A DNA stretch of 64,000 bases, taken from contig CAYZLR010000005.1 of assembly GCA_964479275.1 (NCBI GenBank), positions 3,743 through 67,742 of the forward strand. Reading direction: 5' to 3'. Below are positions 59,647 through 64,000 of the stretch, in pieces. The number at the start of each line of letters is the position of its first letter. Within the stretch, counting starts at the first letter, position 1. Both the position numbers and the translations under genes were made by a program. The notes under the pieces were generated by a model, which saw only the letters and a program-made list of their open reading frames with translations, was not told where the DNA came from and ran no database searches. Source of the DNA: CALLPQ01 sp964479275 (GTDB taxonomy: Bacteria > Pseudomonadota > Alphaproteobacteria > Caulobacterales > Parvularculaceae).

Positions 59647-60933
59647 ATGGATCAGGTCATTGCCTACGTAAAAAAAGGGCAGGAAACTGCGCTGGAGTGG
59701 ATCACCAGCCCGTCAGCAATAGCGCAATTTGGTATTTTAATCGGGGCATTCATCGTCGCGTGGATTGTTACAAAATGGCTGTCTCCGCGTTTGATGAAGT
59801 TACTTGGGCCCGACCCTGAAGATCAAGGCCTGTGGGCAAAATTGCGCCGTTTCGGCTTGTTGTTTATCCCTTTACTCCTGCCATTGCTGGCTTACTGCTT
59901 TACTGCGGCTGGTGTTCAAGTGACAAAATCCGTATTTGGAACCGGTGCTGTGATCGCATTTGGCAACCGTATCTTCATTTTCATCGCTGCGCGCTTGCTT
60001 GTCGATAAAGTGATTTATTCCCCTTATTTAAAAATGATCGGCAAATATTTCTTGATTCCAGCTGCTGGGCTTTATGCATTGGGTGTGCTGCCGTCCATTA
60101 TGGCAATACTCTCCTCAAAAGTCTTTGGTGTGGGGGCTATAAAATTTACTGCCGATAAGATTATCACAGCCATTGTGGCGGCCAGCTTTCTATTTTGGCT
60201 TGGGCGTTGGTCAAATGATCAAGGAACACAATATATCAGAGCCCGCGAGGAAATGCGCCCGTCGGTGAGAGAGCTAGCGGCAAAAACTTTTGAGATGGGG
60301 GTTTATGCATCGGTTTTCTTCCTTCTGATCTCTATTCTCGAACTGCCCTTGACCTCATTGGCCGTTCTTGGCGGTGCGATCGGCATCGGGGTTGGCTTTG
60401 GTTTACAAAAAATCGCGTCCAATTTCATTTCAGGCTTGATTCTTTTGCTTGAGGGGCAAGCCACTGTTGGGGACTATGTCGAGCTCGATGGCGGGGAAGC
60501 CGGGTCTATCGTGAAGATGATGGCTCGAGCGACTATTCTGGAAAGCTTTGACGGGCGTTGGATTGTGGTGCCCAATGAAGATTTTATCACAACTCGGGTC
60601 ACGAATTACTCTGACCAAGGGTCAGCTAATCGCTATTCTGTAGACTTTAGCGTTGCCTATGACACAGATATTAATAAGGTTCCTGACATCATCACTAAAG
60701 CTGTTGCCGCGCATCCTGAAGTTTTGGATAGTCCGGAAAAGCCTGATTGTGAACTGTCAGGATTTGGCGATAGTGGCGTTGATTTTACCGTAGAATTTTG
60801 GGTTCCGGGCCTGGATGATGGTAAAAATAAATATTCATCAGATGTGTTGTTTTTGATCTGGAATGCTTTGAAGGCGCATAATATCGAAATACCTTATCCG
60901 AGAAGAGAAGTGACTTTATTAAACGAACGATAA
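59647..60933 (+). CDS. Small-conductance mechanosensitive channel (MscS family)
   Basis: This 428-residue inner-membrane channel opens under membrane tension to release solutes after osmotic downshock. It has about four N-terminal helices (from about 25), then the pore helix region LTSLAVLGGAIGIGVGFGLQKIASNFISG, seen as Gly/Ala-rich repeats at about 237-265. The cytoplasmic beta domain follows with VGDYVELDGGEAGSIVKMMARATILESFDGR and VPNEDFITTRVTNYS. The C-terminal vestibule (about 330-425) has ELSGFGDSGVDFTVEFWV. The ribosome site AAGGA is good. It is a single gene. Confidence 0.93.
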   Translation: MDQVIAYVKKGQETALEWITSPSAIAQFGILIGAFIVAWIVTKWLSPRLMKLLGPDPEDQGLWAKLRRFGLLFIPLLLPLLAYCFTAAGVQVTKSVFGTGAVIAFGNRIFIFIAARLLVDKVIYSPYLKMIGKYFLIPAAGLYALGVLPSIMAILSSKVFGVGAIKFTADKIITAIVAASFLFWLGRWSNDQGTQYIRAREEMRPSVRELAAKTFEMGVYASVFFLLISILELPLTSLAVLGGAIGIGVGFGLQKIASNFISGLILLLEGQATVGDYVELDGGEAGSIVKMMARATILESFDGRWIVVPNEDFITTRVTNYSDQGSANRYSVDFSVAYDTDINKVPDIITKAVAAHPEVLDSPEKPDCELSGFGDSGVDFTVEFWVPGLDDGKNKYSSDVLFLIWNALKAHNIEIPYPRREVTLLNER

Positions 60934-61074
60934 AAACGCAAAAAACAAGAATGGAGTGAATTCGATCGATCTTTAAACCCTCAAAAAGTACCTAAAATAC
61001 GACAATGTGCATTCCCATTTTTCAATGTGTTGTTTAAACTCTCAGGCAAGGGATGTTTATTGAGACAGGACGAA

Positions 61075-62145
61075 ATGATGCTAAGACGATTGGTGGCATT
61101 CACGGGATTGATTTTGCTGATTGGGGTCGCCGTTTGGGGGTTTTTAACGGTTCGATCCTTCAATCATTTTGAAGATGTTGCCTCAAGTTTTGATGGTAGC
61201 TGCGATGTCGTCAGCGGCATTGCCGGGCCAGAAGACATTCAGATCGATTTCAAAACGCGCAAAGCCTTTATTTCTTCTCATGATCGCCGGGCAAAAATAG
61301 ATAATACCAGCGAGGGACGTGGCTCGATTTTTCTCTTTGATATTATAAATCCATTAAGCGGTACCTCATGGCATGATAGAACGAACGGTATGCCCGAGGA
61401 GTTTGAACCGCTGGGCCTGTATTTTTATGAAGAGGGGGATGTCCGGCGTCTTTTTGTAGTCAATGGTGCCAAGAATACGATCGAACTTTATAATGTTAGC
61501 CTTGATGGAAACCTAAAACACCTGGAAAGTTTTTCCGAGCGACGTTTAACCAGCCCTAAAGATGTTGTTGCAACAGGCCCACGTTCTTTCTATGTGACGA
61601 ATGATAAAAATGCTGGACGGTCCAGTCTTCGTGGACAAGTTGATTTTATTTTTAGAAGGCGAACCGGGGCAATTTTCTATTTTAATGGCACCTCATGGCA
61701 TAAAGCTAGCGAGCATATTCGCTATGCAAACGGGATTAATATCAATAAGGACGGCTCGGAACTCTATGTTGCGGAAACGGCGGGCGAAAATCTCATTAAA
61801 TATAATCGTGATGTTAAAACCGGGTATTTAGTTTTAGATCGTCGCATTCACACCGGGGCGGCAGTTGATAATATCAATATTGATCAAGATGGCATTTTCT
61901 GGATTGGGGCGCACCCGCAACCAATTGCATTGGCCCGCCATCGCCAAGATCCAGCGAATCTAGCCCCATCAAAGGTTTTTTCATACAACCCATTTTCTGA
62001 CGAGCTGAAGACAGTTTATTCTGATAACGGATCGTCTTTATCTGGCTCTTCCAGCGCCGCAAAAATTAACCGAAAACTTATAATTGGCTCTCTATACGAG
62101 GAAAAATTCTTACTCTGCAACATGGCTTTCAATGAAAAAGAATGA
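61075..62145 (+). CDS. Paraoxonase/arylesterase-like six-bladed propeller protein
   Basis: From the ATG at 61075 (after AGGACGAA) the protein has 356 residues, with an N-terminal membrane helix (about 6-26). The rest aligns by eye with animal paraoxonases. The calcium ligands are matched: E53-D54 (GPEDIQID), N176-D177 (YVTNDKNAG), N219 (YANGININ) and D265-N266 (VDNINID). The C-terminal KLIIGSLYEEKFLLC strand also fits. The catalytic histidine dyad is not conserved: the PON HG motif reads LG (L113), and VVNH reads VVNG (G131). A longer GTG start at 61027 is possible but lacks support. The natural substrate is unknown, and the protein may not be a hydrolase. Confidence 0.82.
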   Translation: MMLRRLVAFTGLILLIGVAVWGFLTVRSFNHFEDVASSFDGSCDVVSGIAGPEDIQIDFKTRKAFISSHDRRAKIDNTSEGRGSIFLFDIINPLSGTSWHDRTNGMPEEFEPLGLYFYEEGDVRRLFVVNGAKNTIELYNVSLDGNLKHLESFSERRLTSPKDVVATGPRSFYVTNDKNAGRSSLRGQVDFIFRRRTGAIFYFNGTSWHKASEHIRYANGININKDGSELYVAETAGENLIKYNRDVKTGYLVLDRRIHTGAAVDNINIDQDGIFWIGAHPQPIALARHRQDPANLAPSKVFSYNPFSDELKTVYSDNGSSLSGSSSAAKINRKLIIGSLYEEKFLLCNMAFNEKE

Positions 62146-62348
62146 GGCCTCTCAATTATTACTTTTGAGCTTTATATTCCGTGGATATGGGGGGGGATTT
62201 ACGATCTGATCATGAAGTCTGGGCGCAAACGCAACATTCAACCAATACTAATGAATTCATCCAATATTGTTAATCGCCATAAAATCTTATGAAAGTAGGG
62301 GTAAAATTACCTTTCCTGAAAGAGCAAATAAGGGCATGAGTTCACGCT

Positions 62349-63755
62349 ATGATGTATATTTCCACACGGGGCAATTCGCCTAAAGTCAATTTTGAAGACG
62401 CACTCTTAGCGGGGTTGGCACCAGATGGCGGGCTTTATATGCCGGAGAATTGGCCCAAATTCACCGCTGAAGAGATCAGTGCGCTTGCGGGTTTGCCCTT
62501 TGCCGACGTTGCATTGCATGTCCTGCATCCTTTCATTGGGGGTACTTTTAGCAAAACTGAGTTGCATGATATGTGTACGGAAGCTTTTGCATCTTTTTCT
62601 CACACTGCTGTCACGCCGCTGGTTCAAGTCGATGATGAAGATTGGATATTAGAGCTTTTTCATGGTCCAACGCTTGCCTTTAAAGATGTCGCGATGCAAT
62701 TGTTGGGGGTGATGTTTGAAAAGGTTTTATCGCGCCAATCTCGCAACATTACGATTATTGGCGCAACGTCTGGTGATACTGGCGGTGCAGCCATTGAAGC
62801 CTTGCAAAACAGGGCAGGGGTCAATGTTTTTATTTTGCACCCTGAGGGACGTATATCTGAAGTTCAACGTCGGATTATGACGACGAGCGGCGCAGCAAAT
62901 ATCGCCAATATTGCCTTACAAGGTACTTTTGATGACTGTCAGGCGATTGTGAAATCGCTTTTTGCCGATCATGATTTCACCAAAACGGTTTCATTAGGCG
63001 GCGTTAATTCCATCAATTGGGCACGCATTGCCATTCAAACCGTTTACTACTTCACAGCGGCGACGGCGTTAGGGGCGCCCGCAAGAGAACTCTCATTCGT
63101 CGTCCCTACGGGCAATTTTGGGGATATATTTGCAGGCTTTGTGGCTCGAAAAATGGGACTCCCCATAAAAACATTATGCGCTGCCACAAACACCAATGAT
63201 ATTGTTCACCGGGTAATAAATAGCGGAAACTACTGTCCTTCAGATGTGCGTGAGACCACATCGCCGTCAATGGATATTCAGATCGCCAGTAATTTCGAGC
63301 GCTTGATTTTTGAAGCCTGTAATCGCGACAGCGCAGAAGTGCTTAAATTAATGGATGGGCAAAAACAATCTGGAAAATTTTCGCTCTCAAATGAAACCCT
63401 TAAAACCATAAACACGCTTTTTTCTTCCAATATGGCAACAGAAGAAGAGGTCTCACTGTCTCTTGCAAATCATCTGAATGATGCGTCTATGCTTATTGAT
63501 CCGCATACAGCAGTTGGCCGAGTGGTCGCAAAAAAAGAGCGCGCGCTTAAAAAACTCTCTGGACCAGTGGTCACGTTAGCAACGGCGCATCCGGCAAAAT
63601 TCCCAGAGGCCGTCATGGCGGCAACAGGACGCAACCCAGACTTACCGCGCACAATGAGCGACTTGTTTGAGCGCCCGGAGACAATGATGAAGGCGCCTAA
63701 TGACACCCAGGCGATTAAGTCAATCATTTTGAAAAATTATCATGCAAATGTTTAA
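62349..63755 (+). CDS. thrC: Threonine synthase
   Basis: ThrC turns O-phosphohomoserine into threonine using pyridoxal phosphate. The 468-residue protein is of the long (class 2) type. It has the N-terminal MYISTRGNSP and ALLAGLAPDGGLYMPENWP. The PLP lysine lies in FHGPTLAFKDVAMQLLG (about 100-116), the phosphate-binding loop is GATSGDTGGAA (about 140-150), and VPTGNFGDIFAGF follows further on. The C-terminal segment has DPHTAVGR and LATAHPAKFPEAV. Tandem ATGs at 62349 and 62352 are both possible starts. The 203 bp upstream contain a run of eight G (62189-62196) but no recognised leader. Confidence 0.96.
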   Translation: MMYISTRGNSPKVNFEDALLAGLAPDGGLYMPENWPKFTAEEISALAGLPFADVALHVLHPFIGGTFSKTELHDMCTEAFASFSHTAVTPLVQVDDEDWILELFHGPTLAFKDVAMQLLGVMFEKVLSRQSRNITIIGATSGDTGGAAIEALQNRAGVNVFILHPEGRISEVQRRIMTTSGAANIANIALQGTFDDCQAIVKSLFADHDFTKTVSLGGVNSINWARIAIQTVYYFTAATALGAPARELSFVVPTGNFGDIFAGFVARKMGLPIKTLCAATNTNDIVHRVINSGNYCPSDVRETTSPSMDIQIASNFERLIFEACNRDSAEVLKLMDGQKQSGKFSLSNETLKTINTLFSSNMATEEEVSLSLANHLNDASMLIDPHTAVGRVVAKKERALKKLSGPVVTLATAHPAKFPEAVMAATGRNPDLPRTMSDLFERPETMMKAPNDTQAIKSIILKNYHANV

Positions 63756-63880
63756 CAAGTTTCGTGAAGACCTTTGCTATATCTCTGATTAAGAATTGAC
63801 CGTTCTTATTATTTTCTTTTTTCGTCTTCTTAACTTTAATAAAATCTAGCTCATTGCAACCATAGCTTTCAGGATCGTTT

Positions 63881-63951
63881 ATGAAATTAACATTAAAAAA
63901 ACACTGTTACTATTATTCGTCAGTGTTATGGGGGTGATTTTATTTAACTAA
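63881..63951 (+). other. Short reading frame with good start and an A7 tract, possibly frameshifted
   Basis: An ATG at 63881 has AGGA at ideal distance. In frame it encodes only 18 residues (stop at 63935-63937). A run of seven A (63895-63901) allows a -1 shift into a frame encoding a hydrophobic peptide (KTLLLLFVSVMGVILFN) that stops at 63949-63951. Together they would read as a 23-residue small membrane peptide or the start of a decayed exported protein. The rest of 63756-64000 shows no gene. Confidence 0.3.
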
Positions 63952-64000
63952 GAGCCCAATTCAAAATTACAATTGAGTGATTTCAGCGACTTATGATTCT

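Noticed and set aside
1..64000. tRNA, rRNA, CRISPR array, integrase, transposase or prophage
   Set aside because: I looked for clover-leaf arms, regular direct repeats and recombinase motifs and found none. The orphan DUF2793 gene alone does not make a prophage.

Overview
The window is a moderately AT-rich stretch of an alphaproteobacterial chromosome. The lineage call rests on a set of alphaproteobacterial cell-cycle and flagellar regulators: sciP (DUF1153), the sigma54 regulator flbD, divK, pleD and rcdA (DUF1465), together with DUF1192 and a DinB carrying an N-terminal zinc ribbon. The flagellar gene order fliK-flgD-flgE-sciP-fliF-fliG-fliH-fliN-flbD-flhA is, as I recall it, that of Caulobacter crescentus. 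With the TIGR03805/TIGR03806 gene pair, this points to an aquatic relative of Caulobacterales/Maricaulales (Hyphomonadaceae-like). The assignment to order is inference. I found no tRNA, rRNA, CRISPR array, transposase or integrase.

Layout. 0-3.3 kb: the distal part of a TonB2-type energy-transduction operon (exbD, exbD, tonB, TPR protein). 3.4-8.5 kb: a CinA-like protein, uvrC, a DUF3592 protein, queG and a glutathione transferase. 8.8-16.5 kb: an unrecognised multi-pass membrane protein, cysQ, a WcaJ-type sugar-phosphate transferase and UDP-glucose dehydrogenase (exopolysaccharide precursors), then a second glutathione transferase, a COQ10/RatA-like protein and a 3-hydroxyisobutyrate dehydrogenase-like protein. 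16.7-32.3 kb is the most accessory-looking part: peroxiredoxin, a Tat-exported kelch protein with sodC, the beta-helix/dihaem lipoprotein pair of unknown function, an operon of a FabD-like acyltransferase and a fused 2-oxoacid dehydrogenase E1, an orphan DUF2793 protein, a Na+/solute symporter and a MacA-MacB-type efflux system.

32.3-45.4 kb is a flagellar block, all on the minus strand: flhF, flhA, an unknown gene, flbD, fliN, fliH, fliG, fliF, sciP, flgE, flgD and fliK. A well-matched sigma54 promoter lies in front of fliK. A shared CCCGGCAAA motif lies in both the fliK and fliF promoter regions and is a candidate FlbD site, so regulators and targets sit together. 45.9-64 kb is mostly housekeeping: an RhlE-like helicase, a YbjN protein with proC, an EnvZ/OmpR pair, pgsA, prs, dinB, divK-pleD, a quinone oxidoreductase, DUF1192, DUF429, rcdA, rpmE, an MscS channel, a paraoxonase-like protein and thrC.

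The best candidates for undescribed biology are the acyltransferase/E1 operon, whose acyltransferase has lost the malonyl-binding arginine; the beta-helix/dihaem lipoprotein pair beside sodC and the kelch protein; the unknown protein inside the flagellar operon; the flagellar promoter motif; and a paraoxonase homologue that keeps its calcium ligands but lacks the catalytic histidine pair.
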